A stretch of DNA of 64,000 bases from Senegalimassilia faecalis (GTDB lineage: Bacteria; Actinomycetota; Coriobacteriia; Coriobacteriales; Eggerthellaceae). The notes below the pieces were generated by a model. That model was given only the letters and a program-made list of their open reading frames with translations, searched no databases and had not been told where the DNA came from. Each line of letters starts with the position of its first letter. The stretch's first letter is position 1. The position numbers were made by a program, and so were the translations under genes. Where the stretch lies: contig NZ_SDPW01000001.1 in the NCBI RefSeq assembly GCF_004135645.1, positions 248,001 through 312,000 on the forward strand. Reading direction: 5' to 3'. Shown here in pieces: positions 7,946 to 17,055 of the stretch.

Positions 7946-8314
7946 ATGAAAGTTGCAATCCCCAGCGAAACCGGCGAAGGCCTGACCAGCGTCCGCAGCG
8001 GGCATTTCGGTCACACGCCGTGGTTCACCATCGCCACCATTGAAAACGACGAAGTGGTGAAGGTCGAGTCCGTGAAGAACGTCGACCACGACCAGGTTGG
8101 CTGCGGCGGCGTCATCGAGTTCGCCCACAGCCTGGGCATCGACGCCATGATCACCGCCGGCATGGGGCGCCCGCCGTTCATGCGCTTCACGCAGTACGGC
8201 GTGGCGGTGTACCTTGAACAGCAAACGCCGATCGTGGGCGACGTGGTGAACAAGTTCATTGCCGGGCAATGCCCGCGCATGGTGCTTGAGAACGCCTGCA
8301 ACCACCAGCACTAG
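7946..8314 (+). CDS. NifX/NafY-type dinitrogenase iron-molybdenum cofactor-binding domain protein
   Basis: A stand-alone Nitro_FeMo-Co domain (122 residues), a fold that binds metal-sulfur clusters. Typical features are the N-terminal MKVAIPSETGEGLTS, the HFGHTPWFTI strand-loop, and the GIDAMITAGMGRPPFMRF loop. Nothing else in the window relates to nitrogenase. Such single-domain proteins occur widely in anaerobes near metal-cluster and hydrogenase genes, and their function is largely unknown. Start ATG 7946 follows AAAGGG; the longer upstream frame crosses the predicted promoter. A 12-bp palindrome (GCCGCTAGCGGC) lies about 30 bases after the stop. Confidence 0.88.
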   Translation: MKVAIPSETGEGLTSVRSGHFGHTPWFTIATIENDEVVKVESVKNVDHDQVGCGGVIEFAHSLGIDAMITAGMGRPPFMRFTQYGVAVYLEQQTPIVGDVVNKFIAGQCPRMVLENACNHQH

Positions 8315-8366
8315 CGGTTGTTCCGGGCACGTCCGGCGTTGCGCCGCTAGCGGCCAATCACTGCCT

Positions 8367-8372
8367 TATAAT
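8367..8372 (+). promoter_or_regulatory. Candidate -10 for the NUDIX gene
   Basis: Perfect TATAAT without a recognisable -35, about 70 bases upstream of the NUDIX start. Confidence 0.35.
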
Positions 8373-8388
8373 CCAAGCAAGCGAACCG

Positions 8389-8410
8389 CGACCCGGCCTG
8401 CGCCGGGTCG
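8389..8410 (+). other. Strong hairpin in the NUDIX 5' leader
   Basis: CGACCCGGC pairs with GCCGGGTCG around the loop CTGC and is followed by TTTCC. It could end the NifX-like transcript or act as a leader hairpin of the NUDIX mRNA, as the TATAAT lies just upstream. The T-run is too short to decide. Confidence 0.45.
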
Positions 8411-8441
8411 TTTCCGTATCAAGACCATGTTGGGAGCACCA

Positions 8442-9029
8442 ATGGGAATTGCCGAAGATCTGCGCGCGTTTTCGCCGTCATGCGAACAAGAAGCGGCCGA
8501 CCGCGACTTCATATTGCAGCGCCTTGCCAGCGACCCTGAGGCGTTCGACCGCACGTCGCCGGCGCACATGGCGTGCTCCATATGGACGGTGAACCCCACG
8601 TTCACTCAAACGCTGCTGGTGTACCACAACATCTACGACTCGTGGAGTTGGATCGGCGGGCACGCCGACGGGCAGCGCGACCTTGCAGCCGCGGCGCTGC
8701 GCGAGCTTGCCGAGGAAACGGGCGTTGCGCACGCGAAACTGGTGCCGTGCGGGCCGGGCAACCTGCTGTCCTGCGAGGTGCTCACCGTCGATGGGCACGA
8801 GAAGCGCGGCGCTTACGTCAGCTCGCATCTGCACCTCAACGTCACGTACCTGGCCGTGGCAGACCCGGCCGAGCAAGTGCGCATCAAGGTCGACGAGAAC
8901 AGCGGCGTGCGCTGGGTGCCGCTTGACGACGCCGTTGCGCTATCAACCGAACCATGGATCCGCGACCGCATCTACCGCAAGCTCATCGCGAAAACGCGCG
9001 AATTGGCGCCGAGGTTCGCCATCAACTAG
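8442..9029 (+). CDS. NUDIX hydrolase
   Basis: Cytosolic NUDIX pyrophosphohydrolase of 195 residues; substrate unknown. The box reads GGHADGQRDLAAAALREL then AEETGV. The catalytic REL-x-EE-x-G core is intact, whereas the first Glu of the consensus is Arg, a variation seen with the GGHADG form of the family. Start ATG 8442 is preceded by GGGAG at 7 bases; the frame open further upstream has no ribosome site. The gene converges with the amidase gene, and no terminator is evident in the 46 bases between them. Confidence 0.9.
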   Translation: MGIAEDLRAFSPSCEQEAADRDFILQRLASDPEAFDRTSPAHMACSIWTVNPTFTQTLLVYHNIYDSWSWIGGHADGQRDLAAAALRELAEETGVAHAKLVPCGPGNLLSCEVLTVDGHEKRGAYVSSHLHLNVTYLAVADPAEQVRIKVDENSGVRWVPLDDAVALSTEPWIRDRIYRKLIAKTRELAPRFAIN

Positions 9030-9075
9030 ACAACCGGTAACCGATATCAACCGGAATTTGCAGCACCTCGTACAT

Positions 9076-10173
9076 TCAGATGATGTTGCCGTGGATGTCT
9101 GCATGGTGGACGTCATCGAAGCGGCGTCGGATGGCTATGTCGGCCGTGAGGTTCTTGTTGTCGAAGACCACCGACCACTGCGTGTTGCTGGTGACGTCTT
9201 CAGGGTTGGGCTCTTGCGCGGCGGCGGCCAACGCGCGCCAGGCCGTTACCTGCGCGTCTTCGCCGACCGGCGCGCCGTCAAGCACCGCCTCGATGGCGTC
9301 GTAGCGCTCGCGCCCGTGCCCGTAGCGGCCGTTTTTCTGGTTCGGCTTAACCAGCCCCTCGTGCATGACGAAGAAGTTCGTGACCTGGCGGCACGGCGTG
9401 ACCACTGGCAGGCGCTCGGGGCTGTCGCAATCGTATTCGACCACGCGACCGTCGCCTGAGGCGTCCGTGATGTAGTAATGGTAGTCGCGCCCGCTGGTGG
9501 CGAACATATCGTGGGCAAGCAGCAGGTCGACGGCCTCCTGCGTGGTAGCGGCGCGGTCAAGCACCAGGCGAATGACCAGCGGCGTTGACAGCACGGGCTT
9601 GCCGGTGACGCGGTGCGTGGGCTTGCTGTCAAGCGTCAGCACGGCGATGGAAACGCCTTTCTCGTTCACGCCGTCAAGGCACACGAACGGCGCAGCCAAG
9701 CACGCCAGGCGCGACTTCACGTCCGCGAACGGATTGTTTGCGTGCACGTTGTCAAGCGCGGCGAACGCGATGGACTCGTAGCCGCCCTTCGGCGCGCAGT
9801 GCACAAGCATGGCCGACGTGTCCAGCTTGAAGTCGTAGTTGCGGCCCATAAGCACCTGATCGCCGACGTTAAGCGCGAACGCGCTGCAGCCGAATTCGGG
9901 CGCCTGCATGTGTGCAGGCAGAAACGGCAGCGCCTCGCGGAAAATGGCGTCGGCCGTGTCCTGGTCGCCGCCGAGGCCACGGTCGATCAAACGGTCGAGG
10001 TTATAGGGGTACGTGACGTCCATGGCATACAGGTTGTACGCACCCTCGGCGTGCGTGATCTGGCGAACCGTCGAAAGCGCGTGGGCGCGCGGGCCGTACA
10101 GTCCGATGCCGGCGCCGACCGCCGCTCCCGCCGCGCATGCCGCAACCGTGCCGAACACTTCGCCAAGCTTCAT
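9076..10173 (-). CDS. Choloylglycine hydrolase/acid-ceramidase-like linear amide hydrolase
   Basis: N-terminal-nucleophile amidase of 365 residues in the group containing bile-salt hydrolases, acid ceramidase-like and NAAA-like enzymes. The likely nucleophile is Cys96 in FGCSAF. GRNYDF, CLDGVNEKGVSIAVL and the C-terminal NTQWSVVFDNKNL support the fold. Unlike classical bile-salt hydrolases (Cys2), about 95 residues precede the Cys, beginning with a hydrophobic helix (residues 5-26), so self-cleavage and export or membrane anchoring are expected. ATG 10173 has AAAGGGG at 6 bases. Bile-salt, N-acylethanolamine or penicillin substrates cannot be separated from sequence. Confidence 0.85.
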   Translation of the reverse strand: MKLGEVFGTVAACAAGAAVGAGIGLYGPRAHALSTVRQITHAEGAYNLYAMDVTYPYNLDRLIDRGLGGDQDTADAIFREALPFLPAHMQAPEFGCSAFALNVGDQVLMGRNYDFKLDTSAMLVHCAPKGGYESIAFAALDNVHANNPFADVKSRLACLAAPFVCLDGVNEKGVSIAVLTLDSKPTHRVTGKPVLSTPLVIRLVLDRAATTQEAVDLLLAHDMFATSGRDYHYYITDASGDGRVVEYDCDSPERLPVVTPCRQVTNFFVMHEGLVKPNQKNGRYGHGRERYDAIEAVLDGAPVGEDAQVTAWRALAAAAQEPNPEDVTSNTQWSVVFDNKNLTADIAIRRRFDDVHHADIHGNII

Positions 10174-10220
10174 AGCAGCCCCTTTCAACGTACGCGCCGC
10201 GCGCGTTTGCTTATGGCGGA

Positions 10221-10248
10221 ATTATCGCACACTTCGCCACCCTGCCAA
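10221..10248 (-). promoter_or_regulatory. Predicted promoter of the amidase gene
   Basis: -35 TTGGCA (10243-10248) and -10 GATAAT (10221-10226) are 16 bases apart, about 48 bases upstream of the ATG. Confidence 0.55.
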
Positions 10249-10537
10249 CGCCAGCACCAGGCAACGGCACTAATGGGCCGCATCGCCGCACGAACACGGC
10301 GGCAACCTCACTGTCAATGCAACGAGGTCAACACATCGAGATGTACCTATCACCGCGATTCACCTTCGCCGTCCGCCTTCCGAAAGCGCGCTCGATTACG
10401 TGCCAAGACCTGAAGCCGCTGGCAGCCACGGGGAGACGCTGTGCAATCATCGCCGCCCGGCGGCGGGCGGGCTTGCCAATGTGCGCTAAAATAGACGTTT
10501 GCACAACATGAGGTTGTAAGGAAGGAAGCCAGCCGTC
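10249..10537. other. Intergenic region between amidase and SNF2 genes
   Basis: No gene seen. It holds a GC hairpin at about 10453-10470 (CCGCCCG, loop GCGG, CGGGCGG), a possible -10 TAAAAT at 10487-10492 for the downstream gene, and a small inverted repeat ACAAC/GTTGT at 10503-10517. Confidence 0.4.
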
Positions 10538-13500
10538 ATGAACTTGGAAAAGCCCATCGCCTCGCAATGCAACCCGCGCGCGCTTGCGCGTGGGCGTGCC
10601 ATCGCCGCGTCGGATCGCAACATCCTGACCAAGCAGGTGCGCTACGACGCCGACGAGTCCATCATCAGCGCGTTCGTTGCCTCAAGCAGCGGATGGGACG
10701 ACCGCTACCGCACGTCGGTGACGCTCGACGAGGATGCCGGCGACGTGGTGGACTACTCGTGCACGTGCCCGGCGTTTCGCGAATACAACGGCATGTGCAA
10801 GCACTGCGTGGCGCTGGCGTTGACGTTTTCGGAGCGCCCCGACACGTTCATGGGCTACCAGGCGCACCGCACCGCGCAGTCGTCGGCGTGCATCGCCGAG
10901 TTCATGAAGCGCACCGAAGCGCTTGACGCCGAGGACACGCCCGCCGGCTCGGTGCGCCTGCACGCCGAGCTGTCGTTCGGCTACGGCCTGTGGTCGGCGG
11001 CGTTTCGCATCTCGGGGCCGGCGGGCACGCCGTATGTGGTGAAGTCGCTCAGCGAGTTCGCCGAGCGCATGCGCCGCGGCGAAGCGTACGCTTACGGCAA
11101 GAAGCTGTCGTTCACGCACGCCCCCGCCCTGTTCGACGACCGCTCGCGCGCCGTGGCGCAGTTCATCGAGCGCGCGTGCTCCATGCGCGAGGCGGCCGAC
11201 GACGGCCCGGCATGGCTGCGCCGCCAAACGGCCCAGGTGGGACGCACGCTGCAGCTTTCGGAAGCCGAAGCGGTGGAGCTGCTCGACCTGCTTGAGGGCG
11301 ACGTGTTCTCTATCCACGGCGCCGATTTCGCCACGCCAACGGTTGAGCGCGTACGCGTGGTGCGCGAGGACCCCGCCATCTCGCTGGGCCTTGCGCGCGC
11401 CGAGCACGGCTGGACCATCGAGCGCGGCGAGCGCATCCGCATCGCCGAGCAGGCGGGGCAGCTGTACGTGTGGCTTGGCAACGACGTGGTGCACCGCTGC
11501 TCGGCGGCGTTCGCGCGCTGCGCCGACTTTTTGCGCACCGTGTATGACAGCGACGAGAACACCCTGTTCATTGCCGACGGGGACATGCCGCTGTTCTGCG
11601 CGGCGGCGCTGCCGCTTATCGAATCGCAAATGCAGGTCAGCGCGCCGGACGAGATAAACGCCTATCGCCCCGTTCCCTGCAAGCTGGAGTTCTACTTCGA
11701 CAAATCGGCGAAGCACGTGCACATCGGCGCGCAGGCCGTGTACGACCAGCACCGCTTCGCGCTGCGCGGGCAGGTGCCGAAGGCGGCCGAAGGCGATAAA
11801 CCCACAGGACCGGCGCCGCTGCGCAACCAGCGCGTTGAGGCGAAGGCATCCGCGCTTATCGAGCGCTTCTTCGGCCCCGAGAGCGCATCCATCGCGCTGT
11901 CCGAGGAAGACGCCGTGGCCCGCCTGGTGTTCACAGGGCTTTCCGAGTTCCGCACGCTGGGCGACGTGTTCACCACGCCGGCGTTCGACAGGCTTATCAA
12001 AGACGAGAAGCCGCGGTTGAGCCTGGGCGTGTCGCTGTCGGGCAACCTTATCAACCTGACGGTGGATGCCGGCGACTTGGCGCCTGTCGAGCTTGCGGCT
12101 ATGCTGGCCAGCTACCGAAAGAAAAAGCGCTACCACCGCTTGCGCGGCGGCGCGTTCGTGGACCTGGAGGACTTCGACCTGTCGCAGCTTGACCGGCTGG
12201 CGTCCGATCTGGGCATCACGCAGAAAGAGCTTGCAAGCGGCGTGGTGGAGCTGCCGTCGTTTCGCGCGTTTTACCTGGACGAGGAGCAAAACCTTGACCG
12301 CGACCGCAGCTTCGCGCAGTACCTGGAAAACTTCCATCGCGTGAACGAGACGAACTACAGCGTTCCCGAAGGGCTGACGGCCACGCTGCGCCCCTACCAG
12401 GTGGAGGGCTTCCGCTGGCTTTCGGCGCGCGTGGACGCAGGGTTCGGCGGCATCCTGGCCGACGAGATGGGCCTGGGCAAATCCGTGCAGCTTATCAGCT
12501 TGCTGGTAGCGCGGGCGCAGGAGGCGCGCGGCGTGGGGCCCAGCTTGATCGTGTGCCCTTCGTCGCTGGTGTACAACTGGCTGGCCGAGTTCGAGCGGTT
12601 CGCGCCGGGGCTTTCCGTTGCCGCCGTGGTGGGCAACGCCGCCGAGCGCAAGGTTATCCGCGGCCGGGCGTTTTCCGCGTACGACGCGCAGCTGGCCGCC
12701 GCTGCAGGCACGGCCGATTCCGGCAGCGCGCCTAATGCCGGTGACCAGCTTTCACCGGTTGATGTGTTGGTGACGTCGTACGACCTCGCGCGCATCGACT
12801 CGCCCGATTACGCCGGGCGCGAGTTCTACCTGTGCGCGCTTGACGAGGCGCAATACATCAAGAACCCCGCAACGCTGACCACGCGCGCCATCAAGCGCCT
12901 CGGCGCGCGGCACCGCTTCGCGCTGACGGGCACGCCCATGGAGAACCGCCTGTCCGAGCTGTGGAGCATCTTCGACTTTCTGATGCCGGGGCTGCTTGGC
13001 CCCTACGCGCGGTTCCGCGAGCGCTTCGAGCTGCCCATCGTCGGCGGCGATGAAGACGTGGCCGCGCGCCTGACGGCAGCAACCGGGCCGTTCATTCTGC
13101 GCCGCCAGAAGGCCGACGTGCTGACCGACCTGCCCGACAAGCTGGAAAGCGTGGTGTACGCGCCGCTTGAGGGCCAGCAGCTGAAGCTGTACCGCGCCCA
13201 CGAGCAACACCTGCGTGAAGAGCTGACGCGCCAGCGCCGCGAGCGCAAGGAGCGCCAGGCCAAGCGCGCAGCCGGCGAGCAGGTGTCCAACGTGGAGGTG
13301 CTGGCCGAGCTCATGCGCCTGCGGCAGCTGTGCTGCGACCCGCGCCTGGTGTTCGAGAACTACCGCGGGCACGGCGCAAAGCTCGACGCTATCATGGAGC
13401 TGGTGTCCTCGGCGCGCGACGGCGGCGAGAAAACGCTGATATTCAGCCAGTTCACCAGCTTCTTGGAGCTGATCGCGCAGCGCCTTGACGAGGCCGATAT

Positions 13501-13885
13501 CACGTACTACACCATCACGGGCTCCACGCCGAAGAAAGACCGCGTGGACATGGTCAACGAGTTCAACAGTAACGACGTGCCCGTGTTCCTGGTGTCGCTG
13601 AAAGCCGGCGGCACGGGGTTGAACCTAACGGGCGCCAGCGTGGTCATCCACGCCGATCCGTGGTGGAACGCCGCCGCGCAGCAGCAGGCCACGGACCGCG
13701 CGCACCGCATCGGGCAAACGCGCGTGGTAAGCGTGCAGAAGGTTATCGCGAAAGGCACCATCGAGGAGCGCATCCTGCACCTGCAGGAAGAGAAGAGCAA
13801 GCTGGCCGACCAGGTCATCGGCGCGGCGGGCATGTCGCTTGCGAGCTTGAGCACCGACGAGCTCATCGACTTGCTTGGGGAGTAA
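10538..13885 (+). CDS. SNF2-family helicase with SWIM zinc finger
   Basis: Large DNA-translocase-type ATPase of 1115 residues. A SWIM zinc finger lies at residues 73-95 (CTC ... CKH). A long middle region of about 500 residues has no recognised domain. The SNF2 motor follows: Walker A DEMGLGKSVQ near 645, the DEAQ box near 768, TGTPMENRLSELW, and the helicase C-terminal motifs FSQFTSF, LKAGGTGLNLTGA and QATDRAHRIGQ near 1050. Bacterial members are implicated in transcription recycling or DNA repair, but this subfamily is not characterised. It is a lone gene, closed by a terminator shared with accDA. A low-complexity insertion (AAAGTADSGSAPNAG) lies near 730. Confidence 0.93.
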   Translation: MNLEKPIASQCNPRALARGRAIAASDRNILTKQVRYDADESIISAFVASSSGWDDRYRTSVTLDEDAGDVVDYSCTCPAFREYNGMCKHCVALALTFSERPDTFMGYQAHRTAQSSACIAEFMKRTEALDAEDTPAGSVRLHAELSFGYGLWSAAFRISGPAGTPYVVKSLSEFAERMRRGEAYAYGKKLSFTHAPALFDDRSRAVAQFIERACSMREAADDGPAWLRRQTAQVGRTLQLSEAEAVELLDLLEGDVFSIHGADFATPTVERVRVVREDPAISLGLARAEHGWTIERGERIRIAEQAGQLYVWLGNDVVHRCSAAFARCADFLRTVYDSDENTLFIADGDMPLFCAAALPLIESQMQVSAPDEINAYRPVPCKLEFYFDKSAKHVHIGAQAVYDQHRFALRGQVPKAAEGDKPTGPAPLRNQRVEAKASALIERFFGPESASIALSEEDAVARLVFTGLSEFRTLGDVFTTPAFDRLIKDEKPRLSLGVSLSGNLINLTVDAGDLAPVELAAMLASYRKKKRYHRLRGGAFVDLEDFDLSQLDRLASDLGITQKELASGVVELPSFRAFYLDEEQNLDRDRSFAQYLENFHRVNETNYSVPEGLTATLRPYQVEGFRWLSARVDAGFGGILADEMGLGKSVQLISLLVARAQEARGVGPSLIVCPSSLVYNWLAEFERFAPGLSVAAVVGNAAERKVIRGRAFSAYDAQLAAAAGTADSGSAPNAGDQLSPVDVLVTSYDLARIDSPDYAGREFYLCALDEAQYIKNPATLTTRAIKRLGARHRFALTGTPMENRLSELWSIFDFLMPGLLGPYARFRERFELPIVGGDEDVAARLTAATGPFILRRQKADVLTDLPDKLESVVYAPLEGQQLKLYRAHEQHLREELTRQRRERKERQAKRAAGEQVSNVEVLAELMRLRQLCCDPRLVFENYRGHGAKLDAIMELVSSARDGGEKTLIFSQFTSFLELIAQRLDEADITYYTITGSTPKKDRVDMVNEFNSNDVPVFLVSLKAGGTGLNLTGASVVIHADPWWNAAAQQQATDRAHRIGQTRVVSVQKVIAKGTIEERILHLQEEKSKLADQVIGAAGMSLASLSTDELIDLLGE

Positions 13886-13914
13886 ACGCGGCGTCATCAC
13901 CGCCTGCCAGCAAC

Positions 13915-13947
13915 AAAAGAGCCGGCCCCACAGGGACCGGCTCTTTT
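13915..13947. terminator. Bidirectional terminator between SNF2 gene and accDA
   Basis: AAAAGAGCCGG pairs with CCGGCTCTTTT across an 11-base loop, giving a T-run on both strands between two converging genes. Confidence 0.9.
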
Positions 13948-13960
13948 CGCATTCGCCGAA

Positions 13961-16468
13961 CTAGAACTTGCGGAAACGCTGGTAGCGCTGTTCAAGCAGC
14001 TCTTGCTCGCTTAAGGCGCACAGCTCGTCAAGAGCTTCGCGCACGTATTCGCTAACGTTTCGCTCGGCCGCCTCGGGGTTCTCGTGCGCCGGGCGCGGAC
14101 CCTCGGACACCACGTCATCGATGATGCCCAGCTCGCAAGACTCGTGCGCGCTCATCTTCATGACGGCCGCCGCCTCGGGCGCGCGCGTGCGGTCCTTCCA
14201 CAGGATGGACGCAAACCCTTCAGGCGACAGCACGGAGTACACGGCGTGCTCCTGCATGGCCACGCGGTTGGCAACGGCCAGCGCCAGCGCGCCGCCCGAC
14301 CCGCCTTCGCCCAAAAGCACGGTAACCACCGGCACCTTCAGGCCGGCCATGGCAACCAGGTTGTCGGCGATGGCGTTGCCCTGCCCACGCTCCTCGGCCT
14401 CGGTGCCGCAGAAAGCGCCCTGCGTGTCCACCAAGCACACGATAGGACGGCGGAACTTCTCAGCCTGGCGCATAAGGCGCAGCGCCTTACGATACCCCTC
14501 GGGCTGCGGGCAACCGAAATTGCGCGCGATGCGCTGCTTGAGGTCGGCGCCCTTTTCCTGGCCGATAACGGTGACGGCGCGCCCGCCGATCCAGCCGACG
14601 CCGCCGATGATGGCGCCGTCGTCGGCGAAGCCGCGATCGCCATGCAGCTCGATGAACCCATCGACCATTGCGTTGATATACGCAACTGACGTGGGACGAT
14701 GCACGTTGCGCGCCAGCTGCACGCTTTGCCACGCGCGGTTTTCCGCCGACATGGTAACTGCTTCCTGCACGAGCGCGGCGTCGTCGGCGTCAAGCGACGA
14801 GTCACCTTCAGCATCGAAGCCGCCCTTCGCGATAGCGCGCTCAACGCGACGGCTGACCGACGTGCGGTTCGCATCCGCACGCAGACCCGCCGGAAGCGCA
14901 TCGTACAACCGATCGCGCACGCGCCCTTTGGCCACGCACGCGGGTTCAGGCTTCAAATCGGTATACATCACGGTGTTGTACGTGCCGGTGCCAGCTTGAA
15001 GGTTGTCGCACACGGCCTGATAGCTGACAAGGATGTCGCGGTCGCCGGCGTTGTGCGCCGCGCCCGTGGCCTGCTTCGATGTGGACAGATGCAGCGCCAG
15101 CAGATGCGCAAGCGTGGCGCGCAAATCCGGGCGCGGCACGATGGCGTCGATAAGCCCGTGCTCAAGCGCGAACTCCGCCGTCTGGAACCCTTCGGGAAGC
15201 TCTTGGCGAATGGTGTCGCGGATGACGCGTTGGCCGGCAAACCCGATAAGCGCGTGCGGCTCGGCCAAGATGATGTCGCCGTCCATGGCAAACGAAGCCG
15301 TCACGCCGCCGGTGGTGGGATCGGTAAGCACCGAGATATACGGCAGATGCACCTCGGCGTGGCGCTGGATAGCGCACGACGTCTTCGCCATCTGCATAAG
15401 CGACACAAGGCCCTCTTGCATGCGCGCGCCGCCCGAAGCGGTGAAGATGACGACGGGCAGGTGCAGGCGCGTGGCGCGCTCGAACAGGCGCGTGACCTTC
15501 TCGCCCACCACGTTGCCCATAGAGCCCATGAAAAACGTTGACTCCATGATGCCGATGGCCAGGCGCAGGCCCGCGATGCAGCCCTCACCCGTGCGCACGC
15601 CTTCCTCAAGGCCCGATTTTTCGCGCTGGGCAGCAAGTTTGTCCAGGTAACCCGGGAAATTCAGCGGGTCGGTTTCCTGAAGCCCCTCGTCCCACTCGAT
15701 GAACGATCCGTCGTCAAGCAGATTGTCGATGCGCTCCGACGACGTCATGCGCAGGTATCCGCCGCAATTCGGGCAGGCGAAGTGCGAAGCGGCCAAACTG
15801 GTGCTGTCGAACTTCATGCCGCACTTCGGACACGTCCGCCACGTGCCGCACACGTTTGCCGGCTTGTCCGTGGCGCAAAGCACCCAGCCGAACTGCGGCG
15901 AATTGCCCAGCGGGCGAAACACGCGGATGTCATCGGCCGCGGCGCGCGCCAAAAACGTGTCAACCTCGGCAAGCGCCAGAGATTCCTCGCCCAGCAATAC
16001 CACCGCAGCGCCGCAAGCGCGGGCAGCCTCAAGCACGGCATAGCCGTTGGCAAACAGCGCGTCGCCGCCTTTGCCGGGCAGGCACGCGCGCACATCGGCA
16101 GCGCGCAGGTACGCATCGCCGGCACGCTCCTCGGTGTAGGCCGCCGCGGCCACCATGCCGGCATCTTGCACCGCAAGCAGGATCTTCTTCACGGCACGGC
16201 CACGGGAAACCACCAGCGCCACAGGCGCATCGGCGGCTTCTTCACGCACGGGCGAAACCACTTCGGCGGCGTCCACATACGTGGACATGTCCGCAGCGTC
16301 CAGCGCATTCGGAGCAACGGCAGACTGGGCGCGCGCCTCCACGGCGATGCGCGTCAAACGGTACGCAACAGCCGCATCGTGCGGTTGCGCGCCGCTGCCA
16401 TCTGTGCGCGAATTGACGAACGAGCCCTCGCTATCGAACGTGATGTACCCTGTTTTCGTGCGTTTCAT
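13961..16468 (-). CDS. accDA: Acetyl-CoA carboxylase carboxyltransferase, fused beta-alpha, with N-terminal biotin-carboxylase-like segment
   Basis: Transfers the carboxyl group from biotin to acetyl-CoA to make malonyl-CoA. AccD and AccA are one chain of 835 residues. The beta half (about 205-480) starts with the zinc ribbon TCPKCGMKFD ... FACPNCGG and has FTASGGARMQEG. The alpha half (about 520-835) has ELHGDRGFADDGAI, VDTQGAFCGTEAEERGQ and GEGGSGGALAL. Residues about 80-186 resemble the pre-ATP-grasp domain of biotin carboxylase (RGRAVKKILLAVQDAG ... AYTEERAGDAYLRAADV) but lack any ATP-grasp part. Complete accB and accC are not in the window. ATG 16468 follows GAAGGA; an in-frame TTG at 16483 is weaker. 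It is the last gene of the fab operon. Confidence 0.93.
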   Translation of the reverse strand: MKRTKTGYITFDSEGSFVNSRTDGSGAQPHDAAVAYRLTRIAVEARAQSAVAPNALDAADMSTYVDAAEVVSPVREEAADAPVALVVSRGRAVKKILLAVQDAGMVAAAAYTEERAGDAYLRAADVRACLPGKGGDALFANGYAVLEAARACGAAVVLLGEESLALAEVDTFLARAAADDIRVFRPLGNSPQFGWVLCATDKPANVCGTWRTCPKCGMKFDSTSLAASHFACPNCGGYLRMTSSERIDNLLDDGSFIEWDEGLQETDPLNFPGYLDKLAAQREKSGLEEGVRTGEGCIAGLRLAIGIMESTFFMGSMGNVVGEKVTRLFERATRLHLPVVIFTASGGARMQEGLVSLMQMAKTSCAIQRHAEVHLPYISVLTDPTTGGVTASFAMDGDIILAEPHALIGFAGQRVIRDTIRQELPEGFQTAEFALEHGLIDAIVPRPDLRATLAHLLALHLSTSKQATGAAHNAGDRDILVSYQAVCDNLQAGTGTYNTVMYTDLKPEPACVAKGRVRDRLYDALPAGLRADANRTSVSRRVERAIAKGGFDAEGDSSLDADDAALVQEAVTMSAENRAWQSVQLARNVHRPTSVAYINAMVDGFIELHGDRGFADDGAIIGGVGWIGGRAVTVIGQEKGADLKQRIARNFGCPQPEGYRKALRLMRQAEKFRRPIVCLVDTQGAFCGTEAEERGQGNAIADNLVAMAGLKVPVVTVLLGEGGSGGALALAVANRVAMQEHAVYSVLSPEGFASILWKDRTRAPEAAAVMKMSAHESCELGIIDDVVSEGPRPAHENPEAAERNVSEYVREALDELCALSEQELLEQRYQRFRKF

Positions 16469-16507
16469 GATCAAATCCTTCAAGGCGGCATGCCCGCCCG
16501 TTACCTG

Positions 16508-16960
16508 CTATTGCTCGGCTTTCGCCATGACGTATTTCTGCGTGGCCGTGGCCGCAACCTTATCGCCCACGAGCGCCTCCACGTCGGCGACCACCATGCG
16601 CGACGAGTTGCGCGTAATGGTTGCCTTCAGCGTCAGCGTGTCGCCCGGCTGCACCTGGTTGCGGAACTTCGCCTTGTCGATGCCGGCGAAAAATCCCAGC
16701 ACGCCGGGCTCGTCGCGACCCACCAGCGCGCAAAACGACGCCGTCTGCGCCAGCGCCTCCATGATGATGACGCCGGGCAGCACCGGATGGCCGGGGAAAT
16801 GGCCGGCGAACAGCGGCAGCTTAGGGTCAACGTCAAGCTCGGCCGTAATGGAAACGCCCGGCTCGCACGCAACCACGCGGCTCACCCACACAAATGGATC
16901 GCGATGCGGCAGCACCTGCTCGATAACATCGCGCCCACAAGGATAAGAAATGTCCAACAT
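16508..16960 (-). CDS. fabZ: 3-hydroxyacyl-ACP dehydratase FabZ
   Basis: Dehydrates 3-hydroxyacyl-ACP in type II fatty-acid synthesis. The 150 residues are of normal length, with PHRDPFVWVSRV and the catalytic block GHFPGHPVLPGVIIMEALAQ (His and Glu present). Start ATG 16960 has AGGA about 8 bases upstream; an ORF extension of 7 residues has no support. It lies 39 bases before accDA and 250 bases after fabF, with a repeat element between, so it may also have its own promoter. Confidence 0.95.
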   Translation of the reverse strand: MLDISYPCGRDVIEQVLPHRDPFVWVSRVVACEPGVSITAELDVDPKLPLFAGHFPGHPVLPGVIIMEALAQTASFCALVGRDEPGVLGFFAGIDKAKFRNQVQPGDTLTLKATITRNSSRMVVADVEALVGDKVAATATQKYVMAKAEQ

Positions 16961-17055
16961 AGAAGAATTCCTAACCAACAAAATCCCAGGTCAAATACCT
17001 GAGAAGAACCATCGCTTAACCCGCAACCTCGAATGTACGACCCCCAGGTCGCACC

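Noticed and set aside
10682-12337. A 551-residue open frame antisense to the SNF2 gene
   Set aside because: Composition and overlap mark it as a shadow frame.
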